A stretch of 38,459 bases of DNA from Nocardia carnea. Lineage in GTDB: Bacteria; Actinomycetota; Actinomycetes; Mycobacteriales; Mycobacteriaceae. The notes beneath the pieces were generated by a model. It saw only the letters and a list, made by a program, of their open reading frames with translations, was not told the DNA's origin and made no database searches. The position numbers were made by a program, and so were the translations under genes. This document shows positions 8,042-15,621 of this stretch, piece after piece (position 1 is the first letter of the stretch; the number at the start of each line of letters is the position of its first letter). The stretch lies in the NCBI RefSeq assembly GCF_029868325.1, contig NZ_JARWNW010000315.1, positions 1 through 38,459 of the forward strand, read 5' to 3'.

Positions 8042-9132
8042 GGCAGTGAATCCGAAACGAAAACGACCTTGCCGCGGCTACCACCCGCGGCGAGCGCGAA
8101 GGCCGCATCGGCCTCGCCGAGGGCGAACCGGTCGCTCACCACTGCCTCGGGACGCAGGCCCCACGCGACCAGGTTGGCCGCCAGGTCCGACATCGCCTGC
8201 AGCGATGTCACCCAGGACGCGTGCAACGTCAGCTGCTTGTGCAGCAACGTATCCGAGACCTCGGTGTCGAAACGGCCGCCCTCACCGATGAACGAGACGT
8301 GACCCCACTCGGCCGCATGCTCGACCGCGGTGGACCGGCCGGGCGCCGAACCGGACGCATCGATGGTGAACGCGAAACCTGCTCCGCTGGTGAGCCGGAC
8401 GAGTTCGGCGTCCGCCTCGTCGGGCGCGACAGTGGCATCGAAGATGCCGAGCGAATCGGCCCATTCCCGGCGCACACCGGACAGTTCGACGCCGACGACG
8501 CGGCGGGCGCCCATACCGCGCCCGATCATGCCGGCCGCGAGGCCGACAGGTCCGAGACCGACGACGAGCAGGTCACCTTCACCGCTGACACCGATGCGGC
8601 GTAGCCCCTCGTAAGCCGTGCCGAATCCGCAGGCGATAAGCGCCCCGTCGACATAGGACAGTTCCGCGGGCAGCGGTACGCAGGTCCGTTCCTCCGCCAG
8701 AACGTAGCGGGCATTACCGCCGTCGCGCTGCCAGCCGTACGACTCCCGCGACGGTGCGGTGCAGCTGATGTAGAAGCCGCGCCGACAGTTGTCGCAGAGT
8801 CCGCAGCCGGCGATGTGATAGACGATGACCCGGTCGCCGACGCCGAAGCGCGCGCAGCCGGGGCCGGCGGTGACCACACGACCGGATGGCTCATGGCCGG
8901 AGACGACGCCACGGTAGGCGGGACCGTCGATACCGCGATGAGTCTTGTACTCGCGGTAGATGTAGCTGATATCGGTACCGCAGATACCGGCGGCACCGAC
9001 CTCGACCAGCAGCTGCCCCGGACCGGGTACCGGCACGGGGACCTGCCGCATCTCGGTGGTGGAGTTGCCGGGGAGATAGATACCCGGCATCGTCGCGGGA
9101 ACTGTCGAGGGCTCCGGCTCGGTTGTGGTCAC
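8038..9132 (-). CDS. Zinc-dependent medium-chain alcohol/polyol dehydrogenase
   Basis: 364 residues of the MDR superfamily. Catalytic zinc ligands are Cys51 (GICGTD) and His80-Glu81 (SGHEPSG). Structural zinc cysteines are at 110, 113, 116 and 124 (GCGLCDNC...SC). GLGPVGLAAG at 192-201 is the dinucleotide-binding loop, and VGVELS suggests NAD use. The closest relatives by eye are sorbitol/threonine dehydrogenase-like sugar dehydrogenases. I chose the GTG at 9132 because AGGAGG lies 5-6 bases before it; a longer start at ATG 9198 would overlap the permease stop (ATGA) but has no such site. It probably oxidises the imported sugar at the head of the pathway. The substrate is not determinable. 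Confidence 0.9.
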   Translation of the reverse strand: MTTTEPEPSTVPATMPGIYLPGNSTTEMRQVPVPVPGPGQLLVEVGAAGICGTDISYIYREYKTHRGIDGPAYRGVVSGHEPSGRVVTAGPGCARFGVGDRVIVYHIAGCGLCDNCRRGFYISCTAPSRESYGWQRDGGNARYVLAEERTCVPLPAELSYVDGALIACGFGTAYEGLRRIGVSGEGDLLVVGLGPVGLAAGMIGRGMGARRVVGVELSGVRREWADSLGIFDATVAPDEADAELVRLTSGAGFAFTIDASGSAPGRSTAVEHAAEWGHVSFIGEGGRFDTEVSDTLLHKQLTLHASWVTSLQAMSDLAANLVAWGLRPEAVVSDRFALGEADAAFALAAGGSRGKVVFVSDSLP

Positions 9133-9145
9133 GATTCCTCCTGTG
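9133..9145 (-). promoter_or_regulatory. Strong ribosome binding site deciding the dehydrogenase start
   Basis: On the reverse strand ACAGGAGGAATC immediately precedes the GTG at 9132. This perfect AGGAGG favours the shorter dehydrogenase over the in-frame ATG at 9198. Confidence 0.75.
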
Positions 9146-9194
9146 AGCGGCCGGGTCAGGACCGGATGGTGACCCGTTCGGATATCTGAGCCCG

Positions 9195-10211
9195 TCATGC
9201 GGTGCGGACGGCCGCGGCTCCGCGGCGAACGACGAGCGCGTTGATCAGGACGGCGCCGACGATGATCACGCCGCGAATAACGTCCTGCAAGAAGGAGTTC
9301 ACCCCGAGCAGGACCAATCCGTTGCCGATCACGGTGATGAAGACGACGCCGAGCAAAGTGCCCAGCATCGTGCCGCGACCGCCGGCAAGGGCGGCGCCAC
9401 CGATGACAACGGCCGCGATGATATCGAATTCCAGTCCGGCTCCCGCACTGCCGGAGCCCGCGCCGAGCCGGGAGGCGAGGAGCACGCCGGTGATCGCGGA
9501 CAGCAGGCCGGTAGTGGCGAACAGCAGGATGCGCACCCTGGTGAGATTGATACCCGCCAGCTCCGCCGCGGCCGCGTTCCCGCCGATCGCGTACACCGAA
9601 CGACCGTACGCGGTGAACTTGGCGATGTAGACGAACACACCGAACAGGATCAGCATCACCACCGCGGACGTGGGGATACCCAGGATGGAACCCCCCAGCA
9701 GGTCGAACAGGCCGCTCTCGGGAAGTACCACGGGCAGGGCGTCGGTGAGATAGAGGCCGAGACCGCCGAGGACGCTCCACAGACCGAGGGTTGCGATGAA
9801 GGAGGGCACATTGAAACTGGCCCGCAACCAGCCGGCCAGCGCACCCCACGCCGCACCGAGCACCAGGGTCACCAGTACAGCACCGAACACCCCGAGCCCC
9901 CACTGGGCGCTGCCCATCGCAACCAGCACCGACGCGAAGGCAACAGCCGGACCGATGCTGATATCGATATCACCGGCGATGATCACCAGCGTCACGCCCC
10001 AGGCGGCGATGCCGATCGTCGCGGCATCGCGCAGGATGCCCAGCTGATTCGAGCCGTCCATGAAACCCGACGCCGTCAGACCGAGCACCACATAGAGTGC
10101 CGCAATCGCCACCACGAGGCCGATTTCGTTGAGCTGATGACTACGCGAGCCCAACCAACTGCGCACTGTGCGGGAATCACCCGGCTGGAGATTGTTCTTG
10201 GTGATGACCAC
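9195..10211 (-). CDS. Ribose/galactose-type ABC transporter permease (RbsC-like)
   Basis: 338 residues with about nine or ten hydrophobic segments, beginning near residue 30. It belongs to the BPD_transp_2 family of sugar permeases (RbsC/MglC/XylH): GVTLVIIAGDIDISIGP near 75 is the hallmark D-(L/I)-S-(V/I)-G stretch, AIGGNAAAAELAGIN near 215 is the cytoplasmic ATPase-contact loop, and GGAALAGGRGTMLGTLLG near 280 is equally typical. It forms the membrane channel with the ATPase at 10244 and the lipoprotein at 11809; only one permease gene is present, so it should homodimerise. The start is GTG 10211 with AGAGGAC upstream. Confidence 0.95.
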   Translation of the reverse strand: MVITKNNLQPGDSRTVRSWLGSRSHQLNEIGLVVAIAALYVVLGLTASGFMDGSNQLGILRDAATIGIAAWGVTLVIIAGDIDISIGPAVAFASVLVAMGSAQWGLGVFGAVLVTLVLGAAWGALAGWLRASFNVPSFIATLGLWSVLGGLGLYLTDALPVVLPESGLFDLLGGSILGIPTSAVVMLILFGVFVYIAKFTAYGRSVYAIGGNAAAAELAGINLTRVRILLFATTGLLSAITGVLLASRLGAGSGSAGAGLEFDIIAAVVIGGAALAGGRGTMLGTLLGVVFITVIGNGLVLLGVNSFLQDVIRGVIIVGAVLINALVVRRGAAAVRTA

Positions 10212-10243
10212 AGGGTCCTCTTCTCGTCTTGGCTTCGTGGTGG

Positions 10244-11764
10244 TCAGGCCGCCATTGCGGCGGCGAGGACGGAATCGGTGGTGATACCGGAGCCGGTCAG
10301 CTCGTCGGCGATCTCGCCGCCGCGCAGCGCGACCACCCGGTCACAGACCAGGGGCAGCTCCTCGAGTTCGCCCGAGACGAACACGACGGCGGCTCCCCCG
10401 TCGGCGAGTTCCCGCACCAGGCGGTATATCTCGGCCTTCGCGGCGACATCGACGCCACGGGTGGGTTCGTCGAGCAGCAGGATCCGGCTGCCCGCGTGCA
10501 GCCAGCGACCGATGACCGCCTTCTGCTGATTGCCTCCACTGAGATTGACGATCGGCGTCTGCGCGCGAGCCGTCGCGATCGACAGCCGCGAAATAAGACC
10601 GGAGGCGGCCTCGCGGAAGCGGTGGTACACGATTGTGGGTCCGGAACTGACGGTCCGATAGTCCGAGATGAGCATGTTTTCGTCGACACCGAGCAGCGGC
10701 ACGATTCCGGCGCCTTTGCGGTCCTCGGGTGTCATACCGACGCCCAGCGCCTTCATCCGGGCGGCGCCGACCTTGCCGACGCCGGTCCCGGCCACCGCGA
10801 CGGAACCGGACGAAATCGGATGGAATCCCGCCACGGCACGGAGCAATTCGCTGCGGCCGGAGCCCATCAGACCGGCGATCCCGAGAACTTCGCCCGGGTA
10901 CACATCGAACGACACCTCACGAATCTTCGGCGGCAGCACCATGTTCCGCACGGAGAGCAGTGGCGTCCCGGACCGATCCACGACGCGTTTGGCGCGTTCC
11001 TCCGCGGCCGGCTCGACGGAGCCGACCATCAGCGCCACGACCTGAGCGGTGCTGATGTCCTCGAGCGATACGGTGTCGACGATCCGGCCGTCACGCATAA
11101 CAGTCGCGGTCGAGGCGACCTGCCGGATCTCGTCGAGGCGGTGGCTGACGTACACGACCGCGACCCCCGCCGCTGCGATCCGGCCGACGGTTTTCAGGAC
11201 CACCTGGACCTCGGCGGCGGCCAGCGCGCTGGTCGGCTCGTCGAGGATGAGCAACCGGGGCCGGCGCCGGACCGCGCGGCAGATCTCGACGAGCTGCTGT
11301 TCGGCGAGTGGAAGTGACTCGACCCGGCTGAGCGGGTCGATATCGAGTTCGAGTTCCTCCAGTACAGCAGCGGTTTCGCGGCGCATGGTGTCGTAATCGA
11401 TCCGACCGGCGCTGCGGGGCCACACACCGAGGAACATGTTCTCCGCGACAGTCAGTTCCGGGACCAGGCTCAGTTCCTGGTAGACCGTCTGGATGCCGAG
11501 TGCAGTCGACCGCCGGACGCCGCCGTGGCCGAGTAGTTCGTCACCGACACGGATGGTCCCCCGGTCCGGGGTTTCGACGCCCGCGAGCAGTCGGATCATT
11601 GTCGACTTGCCGGCACCGTTGCGGCCGAGCAGGGCCCGCACCTCACCGGCACGAATGGTCACGGACGCGTCTGTCAGCGCTTGCACGCCGGCATAGTGTT
11701 TGGTCAAACCCTCGATCTCGACGACGACGGAGCCGTCGGCGGGATCGTCGGTGCGGTGATCCAT
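10244..11764 (-). CDS. Sugar ABC transporter ATP-binding protein, two ATPase domains (RbsA/MglA-like)
   Basis: 506 residues with tandem ABC domains. The first has Walker A GRNGAGKST (about 47-55), a degenerate signature LPLAEQQ (151-157) and Walker B LLILDEPTSAL. The second has the relaxed Walker A GLMGSGRSE, signature NLSGGNQQK and Walker B ILLLDEPTRGVDV. This asymmetric pattern is characteristic of carbohydrate importers of the CUT2 class. I chose ATG 11764 because GAAGGA lies about 6 bases upstream; a GTG at 11812 overlapping the lipoprotein stop would add 16 residues. It powers uptake of the operon's sugar. Confidence 0.95.
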   Translation of the reverse strand: MDHRTDDPADGSVVVEIEGLTKHYAGVQALTDASVTIRAGEVRALLGRNGAGKSTMIRLLAGVETPDRGTIRVGDELLGHGGVRRSTALGIQTVYQELSLVPELTVAENMFLGVWPRSAGRIDYDTMRRETAAVLEELELDIDPLSRVESLPLAEQQLVEICRAVRRRPRLLILDEPTSALAAAEVQVVLKTVGRIAAAGVAVVYVSHRLDEIRQVASTATVMRDGRIVDTVSLEDISTAQVVALMVGSVEPAAEERAKRVVDRSGTPLLSVRNMVLPPKIREVSFDVYPGEVLGIAGLMGSGRSELLRAVAGFHPISSGSVAVAGTGVGKVGAARMKALGVGMTPEDRKGAGIVPLLGVDENMLISDYRTVSSGPTIVYHRFREAASGLISRLSIATARAQTPIVNLSGGNQQKAVIGRWLHAGSRILLLDEPTRGVDVAAKAEIYRLVRELADGGAAVVFVSGELEELPLVCDRVVALRGGEIADELTGSGITTDSVLAAAMAA

Positions 11765-11808
11765 GGTGTCCTTCCGGGAATGATGGGGGTCGCGAGCGGG
11801 TACGCCGG

Positions 11809-12792
11809 TCACGGAATCCCGTCCGGATGCGTTTCGATCCAGTCCGCGCCGGCCTGCGGTCCGACGTACTCGTCGACCGGCGCCGGAATCACGAAGTCGG
11901 CAGGCGGATTCCCGGCGAGAATGCCGACGGCCGCGCGGCCCGCCAGATCGCCGACCTTGATGCCGGAGATATCCGTGACGCCCTTGAGGACGGTGCCGTC
12001 CCGCAACATCCCAGCCGCCTGCGTCGACATATCGCCGCCGAACACCACCACCTCACCGGCCTTGCCCCGCGCCTGGACGGCACGTGCCGCGCCGATCATC
12101 TGCGAGCCGGCCTCACCGTAGAACGCGTCGATATCGGGCTGGGCCGTGAGCACCTGTTCGGCGCGCTGGACCGCCTCGTCGAGGGTGAGCCCCTGCTGGT
12201 TGGCCACGATGGTGGCTCCGGGAACCGCCGCGGTGAGTGCCTTCTCGAACCCCATCCGGCGTTGGACACACACCTCGAACTGCTCGCAGTTGATCACCGC
12301 CACTTTCGGTGCGGTGATGCCCTGTTCCCTGAAGTACGCCGCCATCTGGCGTCCCGAGGCGGCGCCGAACTCCTCGGGGTCGCCGAGCACATAGGCGGAA
12401 ACCAGCTCCCGCGCGGCGGTGTCCTCGACGCAGGTGTTGTAGCAGATAATCGGGACGCCGTTGTCGTGCGCGAGCCGTAATGCGGGGACGGAGGCAGTGG
12501 CCGAGGACGGCGAGATGATCAGCGCGTCGGCTTTCACCGAGGCGATCGTATCCACGAACGTGCTCTCCTTCGACGCATCCGACTGGATGTTCGAAGCGAG
12601 CACCTGTGGCGCGTCGGGCAGTTCGGCGAACGTCTCGTTCAGGCCTCGCGCGACACCGGCGTAGTACCCCTCGGCGTTCAGATAGACGACCCCGACGCGG
12701 CCGTTCTCCCCGACCCTGCCCGCGCAGCCCGCGACGGTCGCGGCAATCAGCACCGCGCCGAGTACGGCACCCCACTTCCACTTGACCTGCAT
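11809..12792 (-). CDS. Sugar-binding lipoprotein of a CUT2 ABC transporter
   Basis: 327 residues. A lysine-containing N-terminus, a hydrophobic stretch and the lipobox VAGC (Cys23) indicate a lipid-anchored extracellular protein. The rest is a type 1 periplasmic-binding fold: GVVYLNAEGYYAGVARGLNE at the first strand/helix, VKADALIISPSSATASVPAL, NGVPIICYNTC in the hinge, and GEVVVFGGDMSTQAAGMLRDG in the second lobe. These resemble ribose/galactose-type binding proteins. It is the first gene of the operon and so the most promoter-proximal. Several cysteines (near 118-120, 169 and 175) may form disulphides. The ligand is inferred to be an aldose such as galactose, or an aldonate. Confidence 0.93.
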   Translation of the reverse strand: MQVKWKWGAVLGAVLIAATVAGCAGRVGENGRVGVVYLNAEGYYAGVARGLNETFAELPDAPQVLASNIQSDASKESTFVDTIASVKADALIISPSSATASVPALRLAHDNGVPIICYNTCVEDTAARELVSAYVLGDPEEFGAASGRQMAAYFREQGITAPKVAVINCEQFEVCVQRRMGFEKALTAAVPGATIVANQQGLTLDEAVQRAEQVLTAQPDIDAFYGEAGSQMIGAARAVQARGKAGEVVVFGGDMSTQAAGMLRDGTVLKGVTDISGIKVGDLAGRAAVGILAGNPPADFVIPAPVDEYVGPQAGADWIETHPDGIP

Positions 12793-12849
12793 GTGACCTC
12801 GATGTCTCGCTGGGCAACTTCGCTCCGAACAGAGTCGCCGACCACACCC

Positions 12850-12890
12850 GACAGTGTCAATACTAAATTATTATTTATTTTTGCCGGGTT
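12850..12890 (-). promoter_or_regulatory. AT-rich promoter/operator candidate of the sugar operon
   Basis: About 60-85 bases before the lipoprotein start the DNA abruptly becomes A+T rich. Reading the minus strand, a TAAAT-N4-ATTTA dyad (plus 12864-12877) is followed by a perfect TTGACA (plus 12855-12860). No good -10 hexamer follows at 16-18 bases, so the exact promoter is unclear. The dyad is a reasonable operator candidate for the GntR regulator at 5292-6011. Confidence 0.45.
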
Positions 12891-13000
12891 GCCACCCCAA
12901 GTTCCACACCGAGAGAGAAGAAGGACGACCGGACAGCCGCTTCCGACACCCGACCACCGAAATGATCGGTCACCTGCACACCGGCGCTCTACCGTTCCGG

Positions 13001-13771
13001 TCAGGGCATGCCACCGTCGGAGCGCAACGTTGCCCCGGTCGTGAAACTGGACGCGTCCGAAGCGAGAAACAACGCGGCACCGACGATCTCGGCGGGACGC
13101 CCCGGACGTTGCAACGCATGGGCGGCGAACGGATTGTCCTCTGGCGCGATGTCGTCCAGCTTCCAGCCGGCGGTGGCCTCGGTCAGATGTGGACCCGCCA
13201 TCAAGGTGTTCACTCGCACCGTAGGCCCGAATGCCAGCGCCAAACCTTCCGTCATCGCGTTGAGCCCGGCCTTGGCGGCCGCATACGGGACGATCGACGG
13301 GCGCGGCCGAATCGACCCGGAGGAACTGACATTGATGATCGAGCCACCCCCTGCGGCCATCATCCGGTCCCCCACGAGCACCGACAGCCGGAACGGACCC
13401 TTCAGATTGAGGTTCACCACGGAATCGAACAGCTTCTCGGTCACCGTATTCAGCGAATCGTAGACCGGCTGCATACCCGCATTGTTGATCAGCACATCAA
13501 TCCTGCCGAAACGGGCATAGGCGGCCTCGACCAAACCGTCGAGCTGGTCCCAGCGGCCCACATGCACGCTGTAGGGCAGCGCGACCCGGCCGGTCTCCTG
13601 CTCGATTTCCGCGGCCGTCGCCACGCAACTCTCGTAGTCCCGGCTGGCGATCACCAGGTCCGCGCCGCACCGGGCAGCCGCGAAGGCCATCTCGCGCCCC
13701 AGCCCACGGCTGCCGCCGGTAATCAGTACCACCCGCCCGCTCAGATCGAACAGTTCATCGGCATAGCCCAC
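13001..13771 (-). CDS. SDR-family oxidoreductase
   Basis: 256 residues from GTG 13771, preceded by GAGGGT at about 5 bases; an alternative GTG at 13804 lacks such a site. It is a classical SDR: TGGSRGLG 18-25, NNAG 96-99, Ser150, Tyr163 and Lys167 (YAAAK), and a C-terminal TTGATLRSDGGMP. ASRDYESC after strand 2 does not settle the NAD/NADP preference. It lies on the same strand as the sugar operon, 208 bases upstream of the lipoprotein gene and separated from it by the AT-rich promoter region, so it is probably a separate unit. Its substrate is unknown; it may or may not serve the same pathway. Confidence 0.88.
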   Translation of the reverse strand: MGYADELFDLSGRVVLITGGSRGLGREMAFAAARCGADLVIASRDYESCVATAAEIEQETGRVALPYSVHVGRWDQLDGLVEAAYARFGRIDVLINNAGMQPVYDSLNTVTEKLFDSVVNLNLKGPFRLSVLVGDRMMAAGGGSIINVSSSGSIRPRPSIVPYAAAKAGLNAMTEGLALAFGPTVRVNTLMAGPHLTEATAGWKLDDIAPEDNPFAAHALQRPGRPAEIVGAALFLASDASSFTTGATLRSDGGMP

Positions 13772-13849
13772 GACACCCTCACCCCGACTCGGCCGGGAGG
13801 CCACCGTACCCGCACCGAGCCAGGCCTCAGACTGTCACTCTCCATTTGA

Positions 13850-13872
13850 AGAATATCATTCTCTACAGAGAA
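13850..13872. promoter_or_regulatory. Overlapping inverted repeats upstream of the SDR gene
   Basis: AGAAT-ATC-ATTCT (13850-13862) and TTCTCT-AC-AGAGAA (13859-13872) are adjacent, overlapping dyads 79-101 bases before the SDR start, in a small AT-rich patch. They look like an operator of a dimeric repressor. No regulator gene is directly attached. Confidence 0.4.
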
Positions 13873-13921
13873 ATCGTCATCCTCTCGACTTCACGAGTGT
13901 CCACGGGATCGTATTACCGGA

Positions 13922-14401
13922 TCACCTGATGTCTATTGTTCCGTCGAATACCAGCGGTGTGGGCCCCGGCATGCAGTCACGGAACGAGCTGGTCGGCATC
14001 GGGACGCCGTATCCGATCATGTTCGGTGCGCCGTTCTGACCCTTGGCCACGGTAATCTGAATGGCCATCGAATCCGGTGCAAAGACCATCACCGGCTGGG
14101 CGGTGGTGATCGGGTATACCAGCGAAACCGTGTTGCCCTGCACGCGCAGACAGGTGACCGGGCCGGTTACCTTCACCGGTAACGGCATATTTCCGAGTTG
14201 CCCGGTCGCGCTGTATGTGCCGGTAGCGGGCCCATCTCCTTGCCCTTGCGCCTCGACGTGCAGGATATTCAGGCCCAAGACCTGCATACTGCCGTCGATC
14301 GTCACACTGGCCGGTGCCGCACCTGCCGGCCCCGCCCCAGCAACCGCCACCGCTCCCGCCGCAGCTGCCGAGACGCACAGACGAGTAAGCCATGTCCTCA
14401 T
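13922..14401 (-). CDS. Small secreted protein of unknown function
   Basis: 159 residues from ATG 14401, with a perfect GGAGG 7 bases upstream that rules out the longer reading frame. Residues 1-28 are a Sec signal peptide: MRTWLTRL followed by an Ala/Val/Gly core, with cleavage likely after AGA before APAS. The mature part is about 130 residues, beta-rich, without charged clusters, and has two cysteines (VTCLRV and FRDCMPG) that could form one disulphide. I do not recognise a family. Similar small exported proteins are common in Nocardia and mycobacteria. Neighbours (an SDR and tRNAs) say nothing about its role. Confidence 0.8.
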   Translation of the reverse strand: MRTWLTRLCVSAAAAGAVAVAGAGPAGAAPASVTIDGSMQVLGLNILHVEAQGQGDGPATGTYSATGQLGNMPLPVKVTGPVTCLRVQGNTVSLVYPITTAQPVMVFAPDSMAIQITVAKGQNGAPNMIGYGVPMPTSSFRDCMPGPTPLVFDGTIDIR

Positions 14402-14640
14402 GACGAGACCTCCGAATCCTAGGTTTGCGGACGGCGGATACCCGGGCCCCGACCACCTACACCCGGAATCGCGGCCGCAGCACAGTACAACCGACAGCGA
14501 CCGACCGCCCCCCGGAACCGCCCCGTCAGGACGATGAGAACCGACCCCGATCACGGCGGAGTCCATGCAATATGCGTGCGACCGATATCGGCATCCAGCG
14601 GTCGACACCGGACAGAATCGAACCACCATCCAGATGGACC

Positions 14641-14686
14641 CAAAACACAAAAATACCCCCTGACCTGCAAGGATCAGAGGGGTATT
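14641..14686 (-). terminator. Rho-independent terminator of tRNA-Val(CAC)
   Basis: On the minus strand, directly after the tRNA, AATACCCC...GGGGTATT arms (plus 14652-14686) form a stem with an inner CTGA/TCAG extension and one bulge, followed by TTTTTGTGTTTTG. Confidence 0.85.
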
Positions 14687-14690
14687 CCGG

Positions 14691-14762
14691 TGGTCCCAGC
14701 TGGGATCGAACCAGCGACCTTCCGCGTGTGAGGCGGACGCTCTCCCGCTGAGCTATGAGACC
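14691..14762 (-). tRNA. tRNA-Val (anticodon CAC)
   Basis: The minus strand folds as a 72-base tRNA: acceptor GGTCTCA/TGGGACC (one G-T pair), a D arm with GCTC/GAGC, anticodon stem TCCGC/GCGGA around loop CTCACAC (anticodon CAC, reading GUG), and T arm GCTGG-TTCGATC-CCAGC. CCA is not encoded. It is transcribed away from the tRNA cluster at 15085. Confidence 0.97.
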
Positions 14763-15084
14763 GGGAGCTGTTCGGCGGCTTCTTTCGATGCCCTCCGAAC
14801 GAGATGGAACCTTAACACGCCCCACCCTACTGCCACCAAATCACCCCTATGTCATTCACTTCGGTGGCACGCACGCGAAGCTTCGGGGCGCCCGTACTAC
14901 GCGGAGCCGGCCACCGATGCGGTCGCCGTCGGTGTCCACAGGGCGCCGACCGCCACTCTCCGACCGGCCGAATGACAACCTTGTCATTCATAGCCTTCTA
15001 CCAGGCGATTTGTAGGTTGCGGCGTACGTCGGCTAATGTTCTGTCTCGCACCACGGAGGACAGCGAGCCACCGAGGATGCGAAT
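14763..15084. promoter_or_regulatory. Divergent intergenic region between tRNA genes, with candidate promoters
   Basis: No credible coding sequence is seen in these 322 bases. For the plus-strand tRNA cluster, TTGTAG (15010-15015), an 18-base spacer and TAATGT (15034-15039) form a plausible promoter about 45 bases before tRNA-Gly. For the minus tRNA-Val, TAAGGT (plus 14809-14814) could be a -10 box about 47 bases upstream. Both are matches by eye only. Confidence 0.4.
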
Positions 15085-15157
15085 GCGGATGTAGCGCAGC
15101 TGGTAGCGCATCACCTTGCCAAGGTGAGGGTCGCGGGTTCGAATCCCGTCATCCGCT
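15085..15157 (+). tRNA. tRNA-Gly (anticodon GCC)
   Basis: 73 bases: acceptor GCGGATG/CATCCGC, D arm GCGC/GCGC, anticodon stem TCACC/GGTGA around TTGCCAA (anticodon GCC), and T arm GCGGG-TTCGAAT-CCCGT. CCA is not encoded. It is the first gene of a three-tRNA cluster. Confidence 0.97.
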
Positions 15158-15201
15158 CGAGAGGTAGGGCCAGGCGCATAGAATGCCTTCCCCCTTTGCG
15201 C

Positions 15202-15272
15202 GGTGGAGTGGCCGAGTGGTGAGGCAACGGCCTGCAAAGCCGTGCACACGGGTTCGATTCCCGTCTCCACCT
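15202..15272 (+). tRNA. tRNA-Cys (anticodon GCA)
   Basis: 71 bases: acceptor GGTGGAG/CTCCACC, anticodon stem ACGGC/GCCGT around loop CTGCAAA (anticodon GCA), and a T arm with TTCGATT. It follows tRNA-Gly by 44 bases and is almost joined to the next tRNA. Confidence 0.97.
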
Positions 15273-15273
15273 C

Positions 15274-15348
15274 GCGCGATTAGCTCAGCGGGAGAGCGCT
15301 TCCCTGACACGGAAGAGGTCACTGGTTCAATCCCAGTATCGCGCACCA
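15274..15348 (+). tRNA. tRNA-Val (anticodon GAC), CCA encoded
   Basis: Acceptor GCGCGAT/ATCGCGC, D arm GCTC/GAGC, anticodon stem CTTCC/GGAAG around CTGACAC (anticodon GAC), T arm ACTGG-TTCAATC-CCAGT, discriminator A at 15345, and encoded CCA at 15346-15348. It lies one base after tRNA-Cys, so the two must be cut from one transcript. Confidence 0.97.
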
Positions 15349-15363
15349 TCGCATTACCAGGTC

Positions 15364-15399
15364 AAGGCACTTCTCCGGAATCCCGGGTAAGTGCCTTTT
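15364..15399 (+). terminator. Rho-independent terminator of the tRNA cluster
   Basis: A perfect 9-base stem AAGGCACTT/AAGTGCCTT (15364-15372 and 15389-15397) with a 16-base loop, running into a TTTT tract. It lies 15 bases after tRNA-Val(GAC). Confidence 0.92.
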
Positions 15400-15582
15400 C
15401 TGCTTTCCAGGTCATTCGGAAACGCATCGAGGAATTACCCGCCGAGCACACACGCCGCTGTTCCCGCCCGGCTGCGGCCACACCAACGCCCAGACCAGCA
15501 CCGCGCGCTCCCGGTCGAGCACCGGCGTGCGCATTGGGCGGCGAAGTGGTGCCGGGCCGCCGACGTCCCGCACTGACCACCA

Positions 15583-15612
15583 TTGACAACCAGTAGAAGC
15601 CATCGTTGAAAT
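15583..15612 (+). promoter_or_regulatory. Candidate promoter of the S1-like gene
   Basis: A perfect TTGACA (15583-15588) is followed after 18 bases by TGAAAT (15607-15612). Transcription would start only a few bases before the ATG at 15622, giving a very short or absent leader, consistent with the lack of a Shine-Dalgarno. The remaining gap back to 15400 holds no recognisable gene. Confidence 0.45.
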
Positions 15613-15621
15613 AGTCCAGCG

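Noticed and set aside
9199..9903. N-terminal extension of the zinc dehydrogenase to 9903
   Set aside because: It lies over the permease in another frame and is Arg-rich; the AGGAGG before GTG 9132 fixes the real start.
14402..14690. Possible small gene between the secreted protein and tRNA-Val
   Set aside because: Open frames here lack ribosome sites and similarity; the region holds the tRNA terminator and probably the promoter of the secreted protein.
15400..15576. Plus-strand frame after the tRNA terminator
   Set aside because: It begins inside the terminator and has Arg/His/Pro-rich content typical of out-of-frame G+C-rich DNA.
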